From Kitagawia praeruptora (lineage: Eukaryota > Streptophyta > Magnoliopsida > Apiales > Apiaceae), in contig CM075353.1 of the NCBI GenBank assembly GCA_037693485.1, positions 64,760,001-64,824,000 on the forward strand: a stretch of 64,000 bases of DNA. Reading direction: 5' to 3'. Within the stretch, counting starts at the first letter, position 1, and every line of letters starts with the position of its first letter. Both the position numbers and the translations under genes were made by a program. The notes under the pieces are model-generated. The model was not told where the DNA came from. It did not search any database and was given only the letters and a program-made list of their open reading frames with translations. Of the stretch, positions 9,744-21,501 are shown piece by piece.

Positions 9744-11357
9744 ACTTTCAACCAATCGAAGATGGATCTATCTTAAAGATGGGAAATGTTGCAACTGAAC
9801 CGATCAAAGGACTAGGAAATGTCAAGATAGTTTTTACTTCTGGCAAATGTATATTGTTAAATAAAGTATTGTATGATCCTGGGATTCGTAAGAATCTCTT
9901 GTCTGGTGTTGTATTGAACAACTGTAGATATAAACAAGTTTATGAAAGTGACAAATATATATTGTCAAAACATGGCTCTTTTGTTGGCTTTGGCTATTTG
10001 TGTAATGGTATGTTTATGTTGAATGTAAATACTCCATTTATTGATGAATTAGATTGCATGGCTTCTACTAGTACTAGCAATAATTTGAATAAACCAGAAT
10101 TATGCTAGTAGACTAGGACATGTACATTACAAAAGAATAAAGGATATGTCAAAAATGAGTCTCATACCTGCTATTGATTTAGACAATGAAAAATAAAAAA
10201 CATGCATGTTAACAAAGATAACTATAATGCCCTTTAAAGAGGTTAATAGGGTGTCCGATGTTTTAGAACTAATACATAGTGATTTATGTGATTTCCATTC
10301 TACACCATCATTAGGAAATAAAAAGTATGTAGTTACTTTTATTGATGATGCTCCAAGATATTGCTATGTATATTTATTGCATGCTAAGGATGAAGCTCTT
10401 GACTTCTTTAAAATTTATAAAGAAGAAGTAGAGCTACATCAGAGTACCATGATTAAAAATCTACGTACTGATAGAGGAGGTGAGTATTATGATCTGGTTT
10501 ATTTTCAATCTACTGGTATAATACATCAAACCACGGCTCCTTATACACCACAACAAAATGGTGTGGCAGAGAGAAAGAATAGGACTTTGAAAGAAATGGT
10601 TAATTCCTGGTTATCTTACTCGGGTTTGAGTGAGGGATTTTGGGGTGAGGCTATGTTGACAGCCTGTCATTTATTGAATCAAATTCCCAGTAAGAGGAAT
10701 AAGATTACCCCTTATGAACTTTGGTATAAAGAGTCACCAAAATTGAGTTTTCTGAGAGTTTGGGGATGTAGAGCAGTTGTAAGACTCACTGAACCCAAAA
10801 GAAGAAACTTGGGTGAACGAGGTATAGATTGCATATTTTTTGGTTATGCTGAGCATTCCATAGCATATAGATTCTATGTGTTAGAATCTAATGACTATGT
10901 ATCTGTGAACTCGATTATCGAGTCAAGAGATGTTATATTTGATGAAAATAGATTTACATCTATACCTAGACCGAGGGACATGCTTCAGAATTCTTCTAGT
11001 AGGAACTCAGTTTCTACTGAAAATGTGAATGGACCGTCTGAACCAAGGAGAAGCACTAGAGCTAGAAAAGCAAAGTCTTTTGGAGATGACTTTCATCTTT
11101 ATCTAGTAGAAGGCTCTAGAGATGAAATTGAATACCAATACCAATATTGCTTTGTTATTGAAGAGGATCCAAATACTTTTAGCGAAGCTATGAAATCTAG
11201 GGATGTTGCATTCTGGAAAGAAGCTATCCAAGATGAAATGGATTCTATCATGAATAATAATACTTGTGAATTGAGTGATCTGCCCCCTAGCTGTAAAGCA
11301 TTGGGAAACAGATGGATCTTCAAAAAGGAAAATGAAGGTGGACGGTACCATAGATAA
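9719..11357 (+). pseudogene. Copia A protease end, integrase and RT start
   Basis: The frame shifts near 9720 and again near 10200. The block 9719-10108 covers the protease C-terminus and pre-integrase region. The block 10206-11357 holds the integrase core with D (HSDLCDF), D (RTDRGGEY) and E (GVAERKNRT) all present, then the GKWGC-type C-terminal region (FLRVWGCRA) and the RT start (AFWKEAIQDEMDSI, GNRWIFK). Stops at 10106-10108 and near 10195 break it, and the frame is lost near 11355. It follows gag-protease and precedes RT in Copia order. Confidence 0.88.
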
Positions 11358-12723
11358 GTTTAAAGCCAGATTGGTAATCCAAGGTTTTAGACAAAAAGAA
11401 GGGATTGATTATTTTGATACTTATGCTCATGTTGCTAGAACCTCCACTATTAGGTTGTTAATAGCACTTGCTGCTATACACAACCTTGTCATTCACCAAA
11501 TGGATGTGAAAACTGCATTCTTGAATGGTGAATTAGCTGAAGAGATTTATATGAAACAACCCGAATGGTTTGTTATGCCTGGTTGTGAGAACAAGGTGTG
11601 TAAATTGAAGAAATCAATTTATGGTCTGAAACAAGCACCGAAGGATTGGCATGATAAATTTTATACTGTGGTCTTGTCTAATGGTTATTTTCTTAACCAA
11701 GCAGACAAGTGTGTATATAGCAAATTTGATGCTTTTGGTAAAAGAGTTATAATTTGCTTATATGTGGATGACATGTTGATTTTTGGTACTGACCAAAATC
11801 AAGTGGATAAAACCAAGAAGTTCTTGTCATCTAATTTTGATATGAAAGACATGAGGGAGGCTGAGGTGATTCTTGGTATAAGGATCAAGCGTGAGAACAA
11901 TGGTATTTCAATTTCTCAATCTCATTATATATAGAAGATTCTGAAAAGATTTAACTTTAAGGATTGTTCTCATGTTAGCACTCCTCTTGATCCTAGTATT
12001 AAACTCCTACCTAATACAGGTATTGCAGTATCTCAACTTGAATACTCAAGGGCTATTGGTAGTCTTATATATGCCATGATAAGCACTAGGCCAGATATTG
12101 CCTATGTTGTTGGAAAGCTTAGTAGATATACTAGCAAACCAAGTTCACATCATTGGCAAGCCTTAAGCCGAGTGTTCAAGTACTTGAAAGGAACCATGGA
12201 TTATGGTTTGACATATACTGGATTTCCTTCGGTTATTGAAGGTCATTCAGATGCAAGTTGGATTTCCAATAAGGAAGAGCATTCTTCCACAAGTGGATGG
12301 GTATTCCTTCTTGGGGGAGGTGCTATTTCTTGGGCATCGAAGAAACAGAGTTGCATTACTGATTCAACGATGGAATCCGAATTTGTGGCATTATCAGCGG
12401 CTGGTAAAGAAGCTGAATGGCTAAGAAATCTGATTTATGAGATTCCATTGTGGCCTAAACCGATATCACCCATATCTACCAGATGTGATAGTGAGTCTAC
12501 CTTGGCGAATGCTTATAGAAAAGTGTTCAAAGGCAAGTCTAGACAGTTAGGTGTTAGACACAGCATGATTCGTGAGCTTATCACGCATGGTGTTATATCA
12601 GTGGAGTTTATAAGAACTCAACATAATTTAGCCAATCATCTAACCAAAGGGTTGAGTAAAGATTTTGAGCACAAGTCGGCTGTAGGGATGGGATTAAAGT
12701 CCATCAAAAACCTCTCATGTTGA
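11340..12723 (+). pseudogene. Copia A reverse transcriptase and RNase H
   Basis: A frame different from the integrase frame carries RT motifs QMDVKTAFLNG (first catalytic Asp), SIYGLKQAP and YVDD near 11763. One in-frame stop lies at 11932-11934. RNase H follows with HSDASW, DSTMESEFVAL and CDSESTLA, but the last motif reads NLANHLTKGL where the family usually has an Asp (NLADxLTKGL), so a catalytic residue seems changed. It ends with TGA at 12721-12723. Confidence 0.9.
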
Positions 12724-13240
12724 GATACCCAATTCCCATCTAATATGACATTAGGTGCTGAATTCAATGTGGAAAGCTTAACATCTAGAGATTGGAACAC
12801 ATTAGTATTGTCATCCCAAGGTATGTGTTCAGACCTGCAAGTTAAGGAGGTTGAAGTTTATCTTCTTAATAGTTCTTTTGAAAAATTGCATATGCATGTG
12901 CGAGAATAAAAGAACTACCTATATGAGCATGAAGTTTAGCCGCTTCAAGAAGCTAGGACTTGGCTTTGATATGCTTATGAAGGATTAGGACACAAGGCTA
13001 GTAAAAGATAGTGTCAAGTGAGAACATTTGAGAATGTAAATTTATGTGTATATTATCTTCATGTATTCACTATGAATAACGAAGGTTCAATCCATAGTGA
13101 CACCTTGGTATTCGAATATTTGGAATGTGTAATATACTAATGTGAAATTCAATCGTCACGATATTTCATTTATGCATAAGTTTGTTGTTTGTTGTGATTT
13201 TGTTTAGTTAATCATGGATTACGCTAAAATGGGGGAGGAT
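12724..13240 (+). other. Copia A 3' untranslated region and polypurine tract
   Basis: No coding sequence is seen. It ends in aaaatgggggaggat (13226-13240), the polypurine tract directly before the LTR start TGTTGG. Confidence 0.8.
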
Positions 13241-13526
13241 TGTTGGATATTTTAGTGTAATTGGATTGACTAGTTGATCAATGTAATCGTAATGTTACAT
13301 CGAACAAGTCGGGAGAGTGCGGAGTGCATGCTCTGTTCGAGTTCGTTATGATTTCAGTATTATTGCTTATGAGACATGTCTATTGACATCAAACACATCT
13401 GTTAGAATGAGATGAATGAGATGTGTCTGTTGGCAAAAGACACATCTTAAGATGTGTCTGTTAGCATTAGATATGACTGTTGGAATGAGATGTGTCTGTT
13501 GGCAAAAGACACATCTTGAGATGTGT
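13241..13526 (+). repeat. Copia A 3' LTR, left part
   Basis: It is nearly identical to 8183-8460 of the 5' LTR, with a 9-bp tandem duplication (gatgaatgagatg) near 13409. It is cut at 13526 by the Tekay-like element; bases 13522-13526 (tgtgt) are the left target duplication. The rest is at 41513-41742. Confidence 0.92.
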
Positions 13527-13992
13527 TGTAAGAACCCTGATTTTTGTAATATTTTTAAGAATATAATATCATATGACATTGTGGATTCGGGACCTTTTAA
13601 GTCACCCATGTTGTTTAATAGAATTGATTATCTGAGAAATTTATGTTGTTACATTCACTGTGTAAGAAAAAGGGAAGATTGTTGAAGGCAAGAGGCCTAC
13701 TGCTATTAAGATTTATAAAAACTTGGTATTTGAGAGTTATTAGAGTATTAAAAGATTTTAAGAGACTATGACAAGGAGTTATGGATATTTAAGGAATTTA
13801 CACAATTAAGTACTTAAGGAATTACAAAGGAAATCCCTATGCGACAAAATATTATTACGAGGAGTTTAATTAAGATACGATATGAAATAAGGATTATGTG
13901 ACAAGCATTGGTGGAGAAATAATAATATAAGGAAGGATATTACATGCAAGTATCATGTAACTAGATAATTAGAAAAGTGAACTAGAAAAGCA
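13527..13992 (+). repeat. Tekay-like 5' LTR, truncated
   Basis: The 466 bp match the 3' LTR pieces 16911-16956 and 29477 onward. The match stops after aactagaaaagca, where the 3' LTR continues for about another 3 kb but this copy passes into unrelated internal sequence. A deletion therefore removed most of the 5' LTR plus the primer site and gag. It keeps 112 bp (13573-13684) that are missing from the 3' copy. Confidence 0.8.
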
Positions 13993-16216
13993 TTGGTGAG
14001 GAAGGTTATAAGAAATGATGAGGTGGTTGGGAGTACGCTCCTACCAACCGTTGTCAGGATGTTATATTAATGAATTCTGGAGTTACCAAGCCTTTTCCTG
14101 ATCCAAGAAATGCAAATCAATTGCGATGTAAGACATATTCTTAGAGAAAACTAACATGGAAGTGAGATGGACAAGAAAGGAAGAAATATCGTGGCAAGAA
14201 TGTGAAGCTTTACTTAGCTTAAAGGGATTGATGCACATAGAGAGACATAAAGTTTAAAAGGCCCCTAATAGCAAATGGATGCATGGATATATGCCAATGA
14301 TCCTTCGAGATTACCACCTAATCAAGTTTATTGGGAATCGCAGCAGCATGCAGGCCTCAGGCTGATTGGCGCCAGTTGTGAAAGAGGACGAGCGTATGAC
14401 ATCTTACATATACCATCGAGAATCGATACCCCTAGCCGGAGATGTAGGAATTGTTGACCAGTTAAAACGCGTAGTTGTTTTTCAAAGATAAGGTTGAAAA
14501 GCGGGTTTCACCAACTCAAGATCGACCTCTGTACTGTGCCAAAGTTGGCATTTCACACTAATATAAACGTTATAAAATTATGGTAGTATCGTTTGAGTGG
14601 ACTAATGAGTCAGAAGCCTTTATGGATTAATGAACAAAGTTTTTGAATGAAATGAGATATTAGCAACAATCTCGTTGTTAGCTATACTTGATGATAAAAA
14701 GAGGACTTTGAGAGTCACGATGATGCGTCTTTTAAGAGTTTAAGTGGTGTGCTGATGCAGTAGAAAGGGGATGATAGCCTATACTTCTAAACAACATAAA
14801 GGTTACGGGGTAGGATATACTAACCGTGAGTCGGGGATTAGTCATGATAGCGTTCACGCATAAAACTGAGACGTTAACCTTATGAGAACAGTGTGAAATT
14901 TTTCCACAAGTGCCATAAGTATATCTTCATATTAGAACCAAACATAAGAAAGAGAAGGTGACGAAAGGGAGGAGGGAGTATAATGGAGAAATTTGTTATT
15001 ACCCAGGAAAGGCCAGTGTGGTGGCCGATACCTATAGAAGGGATTATTCGAAATTGGAATTCAGTCAGTATTGACCAAGAAAATAGAGTATATACAATAA
15101 AGAATAATGTTAGAGGAAAATGACTAAATTATGGGGAAGGACAAAGATGTATAGAGAATTAATAGAATGTTTGGCAAACGGATATGAAGAACGGTATTGG
15201 CAAACTATTAAGTACAAACGCGTCATGTCAAAAGCAGAATGATAGAGATCTAGTGGATTAATTCCGCCTGTAGAAAATCTTGAACGTGGACAGAATTATA
15301 ATGAATTTCACAAGTAGGTCGCCGAAGACCGAGCCAAGAGATGGCCCTAGTTGATTTATAATTGTTGGACCATGTGATTTACCTACGAGGGACTTTCCAT
15401 TTAGAAGATTATCGAATTATATATGGAAGAGATGGTGGTGCAAAATAAAACTTCTGCAGCGATTACGTCAGATAAAGACTTAAGGTTAAACTTCGAATAT
15501 TGAAGGTGCTTTCAAGTATATTTAACAAAGAGATCGAGCGTATGTACTAATTTGATCTGTGGCTGACGGACAGGGAAGAAGAATTATCCAAACGATCGAA
15601 TTTATATTTAGTGTCGTGCCTTAGATTTCACGGGGCAGTCAAGAATAAAAACTTATCCATGAAATGAATGTTGTTATCACGATCGTCACCATGCGAATGT
15701 AAGGACGTATCTTGTAAAGCATACTGCGAAAGAAGAAGTTTCGCTTTTCTTGCGTTACGAAGAAGTCAATGAACGAGAGAGATAGTAGATGAACTGGTTC
15801 GACGTATACCGAAGACTATACAATATCCATAGCAAGTGGTAACGGCTGACGGGAGGCAACACATGCGTGCTAATCAAGCCAAGGAATATGAGGAATACCA
15901 TGCGTATTGACGTTGTCTTAGATTATAAAACACGACCGCAAAGTATTCACGGGCCAACGATACCGGTACTCAACACGGATACTATGAACAAGGTAGAAGA
16001 GGAACGTATAAGTAGTGGGATAGAAATTTTCATTCGTAGAACAACCGATAAGGAATACAGGTCGAGGAGAGCATGCATTGAGAAACAACATTAAAGCGTT
16101 GGTGAGACCAAGGTGAGAGAACAAAAGGGTTGAAGTGTCAACCTGAGAGTTGGAAAGGGTAAAGTTGGAATTGTATCCACAACTATTTTCCTTAGGTTTT
16201 AAGATAGAATCCTTTT
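13993..16216 (+). pseudogene. heavily decayed Gypsy pol
   Basis: There is no long open frame. Short islands recall Gypsy pol: a GFHQLKIDL-like RT island near 14510-14535, an IAYTSKQH-like RNase H island near 14780-14800, and a terminal stretch near 16130-16190 parallel to the end of the chromodomain ORF. The order is consistent with RT, RNase H, integrase. Two short ORFs (14275-14457, 15867-16094) are not convincing proteins. It ends at a purine tract (16217-16229). Confidence 0.5.
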
Positions 16217-16440
16217 AAGGAGAGGAGACTATAATGACCCTAATTTTTGTGAATATTTGAAACCTGGATGGATAGTAATTTTATGGGTGGACGAGAAATT
16301 TTTGCAACCATGATATGTACGAATTATTAAATGAAGATTTCGAATTGATATTACGTTTTTACGGTGCAGATGAGTGTATGTATAAGTCGTTAGTTTTTTA
16401 CGAAACCCATTATTTTGAATGGTCAAATTTTATGAGATAT
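16217..16440 (+). repeat. polypurine tract and LTR start of a second, related Gypsy copy
   Basis: aaggagaggagac (16217-16229) followed by tataatgaccctaattttt parallels aaggaggggaggc plus tgtaagaaccctgattttt at 16898-16930. The preceding sequence (gaatccttttaagg) is also shared. This is thus a second 3' end, of a related subfamily, inside the element. It breaks off near 16440, just before the chromodomain frame. Confidence 0.6.
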
Positions 16441-16451
16441 CAAAGGAGTAG

Positions 16452-16877
16452 GAGGTGGGAGACTTCGTGATGCTAAAGGTATCTCCATGGAAAGGATTGA
16501 TACAGTTTGGTAAGAAAGAAAAGCTAAGTTCGAGATTTATTGGACCTTTTGAGATTTTGAGGCGTGTTGGAAAGTTAGCCTATGAACTAGCCTTGCCCCC
16601 GAGATTGCAGCAAGTGCATAATGTGTTTCATGTGTCCATGCTACGACCCTACCATACGGACTTTCGGCATGTGATAGAATACGATCAGGTAGACCTGCAA
16701 CCAGATTTGACCTATGTGGAACAACCCGTGGAAATCATGGATAGAAAGGAACAGGTGCTGAGAAACAAGATTGTCAAGCTAGTGAGAGTTTTGTGGAGGA
16801 ACCAGAACGTCGAGGAATCAACGTGGGAACTAGAAAGCGCGATGCGTGAAAAGTATCCCCAACTGTTTTCAACCTGA
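16452..16877 (+). pseudogene. integrase C-terminus with chromodomain (Tekay type)
   Basis: An open fragment of about 141 codons without its own start; a stop precedes it directly. It carries the integrase C-terminal part VGDFVMLKVSPWKG and the GPF motif FIGPFEILRRVG, the linker VHNVFHVSMLRPY, and a chromodomain-like end (VEQPVEIMDRKEQVLRN, VLWRNQNVEESTWE). Chromodomains of this class are thought to steer integration towards heterochromatin. Only the end of pol is kept, so it cannot work alone. It is followed directly by the polypurine tract and 3' LTR. Confidence 0.85.
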
Positions 16878-16897
16878 TTCCGGGACGGAATCCTTTT

Positions 16898-16910
16898 AAG
16901 GAGGGGAGGC
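16898..16910 (+). other. Tekay-like polypurine tract
   Basis: aaggaggggaggc lies against the LTR start TGTAAGAACC at 16911. Confidence 0.8.
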
Positions 16911-16956
16911 TGTAAGAACCCTGATTTTTGTAATATTTTTAAGAATATAATATCAT
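16911..16956 (+). repeat. Tekay-like 3' LTR, piece 1
   Basis: The 46 bp match 13527-13572 base for base by eye and end in cat, which is shared with the Athila gag sequence at the breakpoint. The LTR resumes at 29477 after skipping 112 bp that exist in the 5' copy. Confidence 0.85.
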
Positions 16957-17458
16957 TCCTTATAGCTGCAGTCTTAGCCATGGGGAAGAATTTGCTAAGA
17001 AACTTTTGAGCTAGATCAGCCCAAGTGGTGATAGATCCTGGTGGTAGAGAGTGTAGCCAACCCTTGGCTTTGTCTCTTAATGAAAACGGGAAGAGTCTCA
17101 ACTTCACAGCATCATCTGACACATTGTTGAATCTGAATGTGTCGCATATTTCTATGAAGTTCCTGATGTGTAAGTTAGGATCTTCCGTTGCAGTTCCTCC
17201 GTACTGTACTTGATTATGCACCATCTGAATAGTACTGGATCTAATTTCAAATGTAGGAGCCGTAATTGCTGGCCGAATGATGCTTGACTGGATGTCATCA
17301 ATCTTCGGTTGCGAGTAGTCCATTAAAGCCCTTGCTGCTGCAGGTGCAACTACTTCGCCTTCTCCGTCCATCTTGTGAGTATTTGCTAGTTCAAGTACTT
17401 GTTTGGCTTTTAATGCTTTAGAACGTGTTAGCATAAAAATCCAAGTATCTGCCCACAA
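16957..17458 (-). pseudogene. truncated duplicate of Athila gag
   Basis: It is identical by eye to 26447-26948 at a constant offset of 9490 bp and covers about the first 165 residues of gag. Beyond 16957 the frame runs by chance into antisense Tekay sequence (to 16712). It is not a separate gene. Confidence 0.9.
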
Positions 17459-17550
17459 ATAATCACTTCACAAAAATATAAGATAAAATGTTCAAGTCAA
17501 ACAAAATTAACTTCTATTGTAGTAAAACACATAAACAAAAATAACACCGA

Positions 17551-17569
17551 GTCCCCGGCAGCGGCGCCA
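17551..17569 (-). other. Athila primer-binding site (truncated unit)
   Basis: On the minus strand it reads TGGCGCCGCTGCCGGGGAC, the form expected for priming by the 3' end of tRNA-Asp, which Athila elements commonly use. It lies 7 bp beyond the end of the LTR. Confidence 0.8.
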
Positions 17570-17575
17570 AAAACT

Positions 17576-18413
17576 TGTTCGCTATTTTCTCTACGCAAGT
17601 GTACGCAGTCCAAAAGCAATATAGGGAAATAAGGATCGTTCCCACGAAGACTCGGTTATTTTAGTAAATATGTCTATTCAACAATGTTTGGTTAATTATA
17701 GAAGCATGAACGAACTAAAATGCCTTATTTGCAGATAACAATTAACTAATGAAGTAACGGCTAATTTGTTTAAAATAATATGATAGAGGCATGGGGTCCT
17801 AATTTCATGAATGTTTTAGCTCTGTTAACTATTAAGAATTAATGTGTTACAATTGTTAAGAAAGCTAGCGGGAACACAACACTAATATGAGCCATCTTTC
17901 AATTAACTCACACCATTCCAAATAAACATCCACAAAAGAGATAGAAGTTATAAGGGCATCAATTATATCCAAAACACTATATGTCTATGTGAATGGGTGA
18001 TACAATCGATTTAATCACAAGTTCCGCAATTAACTACATAGGGGAATAATGTTCGTTCGAATCTATACTCCAAAATGCGGAGAAGCCGACATACCTATGC
18101 TAGTATGGCAAACCCTAAATCTCTAAATCCACTTCCGCAATCATTAGAGATTTGGCATAATAGATGTTAGCTATTCACCTATATTCAATTAAAACAACCA
18201 TGCAAGGCAATCTTATAGAGAAATTGTAAACACAAATTATCTATCAAATTAACATGAGCATTAACAATTCATTACATTAGAACCCCATGAAAGTGTTTAG
18301 TTCATAATTAAACTAGACACCTTTATGGAATTAAATAAAATCATGGCAGAAAATTTTATAAATTAATTAAGAAATTACGAAAAATTAAAAATAAAAATAA
18401 AAGAATTAGAACC

Positions 18414-18449
<36 letters not shown>

Positions 18450-19974
18450 TAATAAAAATAATAACTAAATTAAAAAAATTACGAGAAATTAAATATGAAA
18501 TTACCAGAGTTTAGAAATAGAACCGGATAATTTGTTGAAACAGAGTACTCCAAGTGGCCAGGTAATTTGATAAAAGAATAGGACAAAAACTCAAAAAGCA
18601 ACCGAATTATTCACATCTGCATTGCCTCTGTACAAAGTAATGATGATGTTTCTTCCTGTCAATCTGGCGCCACTCTCTTCCACGCGCGTGGACTGCACGC
18701 GCCAGCTGTAAAGAAACAATTTGTCGCGCGTGGCGAGCACGCGCGCGTCCTGAGACTAGTTCTGGCAAAGTGCGTGTGACTCACTGGCAGTTGTGGCGTT
18801 GTTTGAATCGAACAGATTGATTGATCCAACAAAATTGCTTTAATCCAAAAGCAATTGTAATGTGCTTTCCGAATAAAACAATCAGGCAATAAAATAGAGA
18901 AGCCCTCCTGATAATCCCCTTAAAATCTTAAATTAATTCTTATAATAATTTTTTAGAAATTTTTAAGTGTATAAAATAAAATTAAATTACAGAAATTCAA
19001 AGTGTTTAAAATATAATAACATTACAGAAATTTAAATTGTATAAAAATAAACTGTTTGCAGAAATTTAAAATGTATAAAATGAAACTGAAATTACAACAG
19101 AAAGCTAATAAATTGTGGAGAGAGTACACAGCTGAAAATTCAGTTCTCCGGATGCTCTCAACCTATGCAAATTCACTCATATTTATAATACAATTAAGCA
19201 CACCTACTACAATTTACAAAGTCAGCTGTGTAAAAAAAGTCTATGGCCTGCCTAATTTCTAACAACTCCATAGAAAATTTCACACGTCTTCCAGCAACTT
19301 GCAATTCTTCTCCACGCGGTAGTTGAATTTTAATACGCAGCTCCGTAGAAATGCTTTTTAACTCGCACAGCTTATAATCTTTAATTAATAAATAATTATT
19401 TTAATCCAGAAATTATAAAAATAAATATCTAATATTATTAGATATTTATAAATATAATTTTCTAAATTAATAAAATTATTTAATAATATAAATAAATCTT
19501 TATTGTCTAAGCTGCGGTCTCTGGTCGTCTGGAACCGGACTCCTTTTGCTTAACAGAAATTATATCAATTCCAACCGGGGTTCCAGCTTTAAGAAAATAT
19601 CACTTTCCATATTTTTGTGATAATTCTTATTTCTTCATTGCTCGTCCAGATGCAAGTTACGGTCTCTTGAGGCTCTAAAACCGGACTCCTTTTGCTTAGA
19701 AAAAAATATAACAATTCCAACCGGGATTCCTGCTTTAAGAATATATCACTCAGAACATCTTTATGATAATTCCTTTTCCTCGTAGCCAGTCCATCTGAGC
19801 TAGAAATCCACCGTCTTTTAACCTTTTATTGCCAGGATACCTGAAACTGTGAGATCTGCACTACAAAGACTTGAAACAACATAAAACTAATTAAAAGACA
19901 CAACATACTTAAGGATAAACCACCAATTTAGGTCCATTTAGCGCATAATAAGTGGATATAAAATCCACTTATCA
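17576..19974 (-). repeat. Athila 3' LTR (2399 bp)
   Basis: On the plus strand it runs from TGTTCGCTATT to CCACTTATCA; on the minus strand it starts TGATAAGTGG. It is near-identical to 27066-29476. A GC-rich patch with CGCGCGTG motifs lies near 18680-18760. The ORFs at 18659-18889 and 19056-19262 recur in the other LTR and are not genes. Confidence 0.92.
18414..18445. repeat. AAT microsatellite in Athila 3' LTR
   Basis: An uninterrupted taa/aat run of about 32 bp. The same tract is 12 bp longer in the other LTR (27904-27947); this accounts for the LTR length difference. Confidence 0.9.
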
Positions 19975-21501
19975 CACCCCCAAACTTAAACTGATGCTTG
20001 TCCTCAAGCATAAACAATATAACTATATACAACTAACTAGTACCACTTCCGTAGGTGATCACGATTGCATTTGGCATATGCAACAAGCCCTTTAAACCCC
20101 TAGGTAGCCCCAGTGGACGAGTGAGGTCTCGTGAGGGCCTATAGCGAATGTACCCACAAAATCCATCTTATAATGCAACTAAGATGCAACTAACTATATG
20201 TATGCAACTACTTGAAAAATGCAAGGATCCCCTTTAAACTAACCAAAACCAACTAGCAAGCAAATACCTCAAAGAATGCAACTAAATCCAAATAGAGCTC
20301 GACTAAGTCCCTGTATACTAACAATACATGACAGAAACGTGCGTGTGTGCAATGCTCATCAGAAATACTCCCAAAACTAGGTCAAAAACCATACATGCTT
20401 TCCGTCAAGACAATCACAGGTTTATAACTAGAATAAACTGTAGACACTTCATAACCTAGGAACACCTCCACCCTTATCCAAGGTAGACAGAAACTCATGC
20501 TTTATTACTATAATACGACACTACATATACAATACGCATGCTTATTTAACCGTGCAATGAATGAGACCTCAAAAGGCTTATACAATAATACCCATGTAGC
20601 GAGTGTTAGGTCAGCAATCCCAAACCACAAGGGCTTTAGGCTACTAGGACTAAGTCCCCTCAGACTTAATTACTCGAGTATTAAAGAGCTCACTCTGGTT
20701 AATTTTGCATATAATAAATTGGACTTCTGACTCTTTTTTTTTTTTTTTTTTTTTTTTTTACTGGAATGAGCCTTTCTCATTTCCAACCCTAGACTACTCA
20801 TATAAATATGAGCCGGCTACTAGCCATTTTGACGCCTAGCCTTATTGACAATTATTACCACTTAGCATGAAATTCCTGTTTTCCCCCAAACTTAGATTTT
20901 AGTGTTCATACACTATCAAGGGAATAACGAAAATTCTAAGAATAAACAAATGATTAAATCTCAAAACATCCAACAGGCATGACCCTAACCTAGCCCAAAA
21001 GCATCCCAATGAGACTGTGTAAAATTTTTTTTTCCATAACATGCAAGTCAATTCCTTAGGAACTATAAGTCAGCCCTCTACTCATCATCATCACACCCAA
21101 ATCAACATCCACCTATCAATCAGAATCAGCTCGTCCTAAGGGATCATGAAAAATGCATGCCATGAAAATGTAACTAATATGACTCACATGGTAAAACAAA
21201 CAAACAATAACAGAATGTCCTAAATGAAACAACATAGATAATACGAACAAATATGCATGAATTACTACTAATATGCAAAACATGATATCCTACATGAACA
21301 CAATGACTCACAAAAACTACTAACACATATACATACTACTTATCCCCCAAACCACCCCCAAACTTATAATATTCAATGTCCGCATTGAATGGAAGTAAAT
21401 ACAAGGGATAGTAGAGAACATACCTGAAAACACCGAAACACATGGGTTGCCTCCCACGAAGCGCTTGTTTATTGTCGCTAGCTTGACTTCACTTTCGCAC
21501 T
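19975..21501 (-). other. Athila 3' non-coding region with polypurine tract
   Basis: About 1.5 kb between the pol stop and the 3' LTR. The polypurine tract is taagtttgggggtg on the minus strand (19988-19975). A run of 26 T lies at 20734-20759. Some Athila elements carry an env-like ORF here; this copy shows no frame that supports one (the ORF at 20497-20730 is on the other strand and not convincing). Confidence 0.75.

Noticed and set aside
16712..17458. 248-codon minus-strand frame
   Set aside because: Chimera of truncated Athila gag and antisense Tekay-like sequence; not a fusion gene.
18659..18889. Open frame recurring identically at 28161-28391
   Set aside because: Both copies lie in the Athila LTRs; recurrence reflects LTR identity, not gene duplication.
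19056..19262. Open frame recurring at 28558-28764
   Set aside because: Also LTR sequence; low-complexity K/L-rich product without family features.
20734..20759. T26 run as a retroposon tail
   Set aside because: It lies inside the Athila 3' non-coding region without a target duplication or retroposed sequence next to it.
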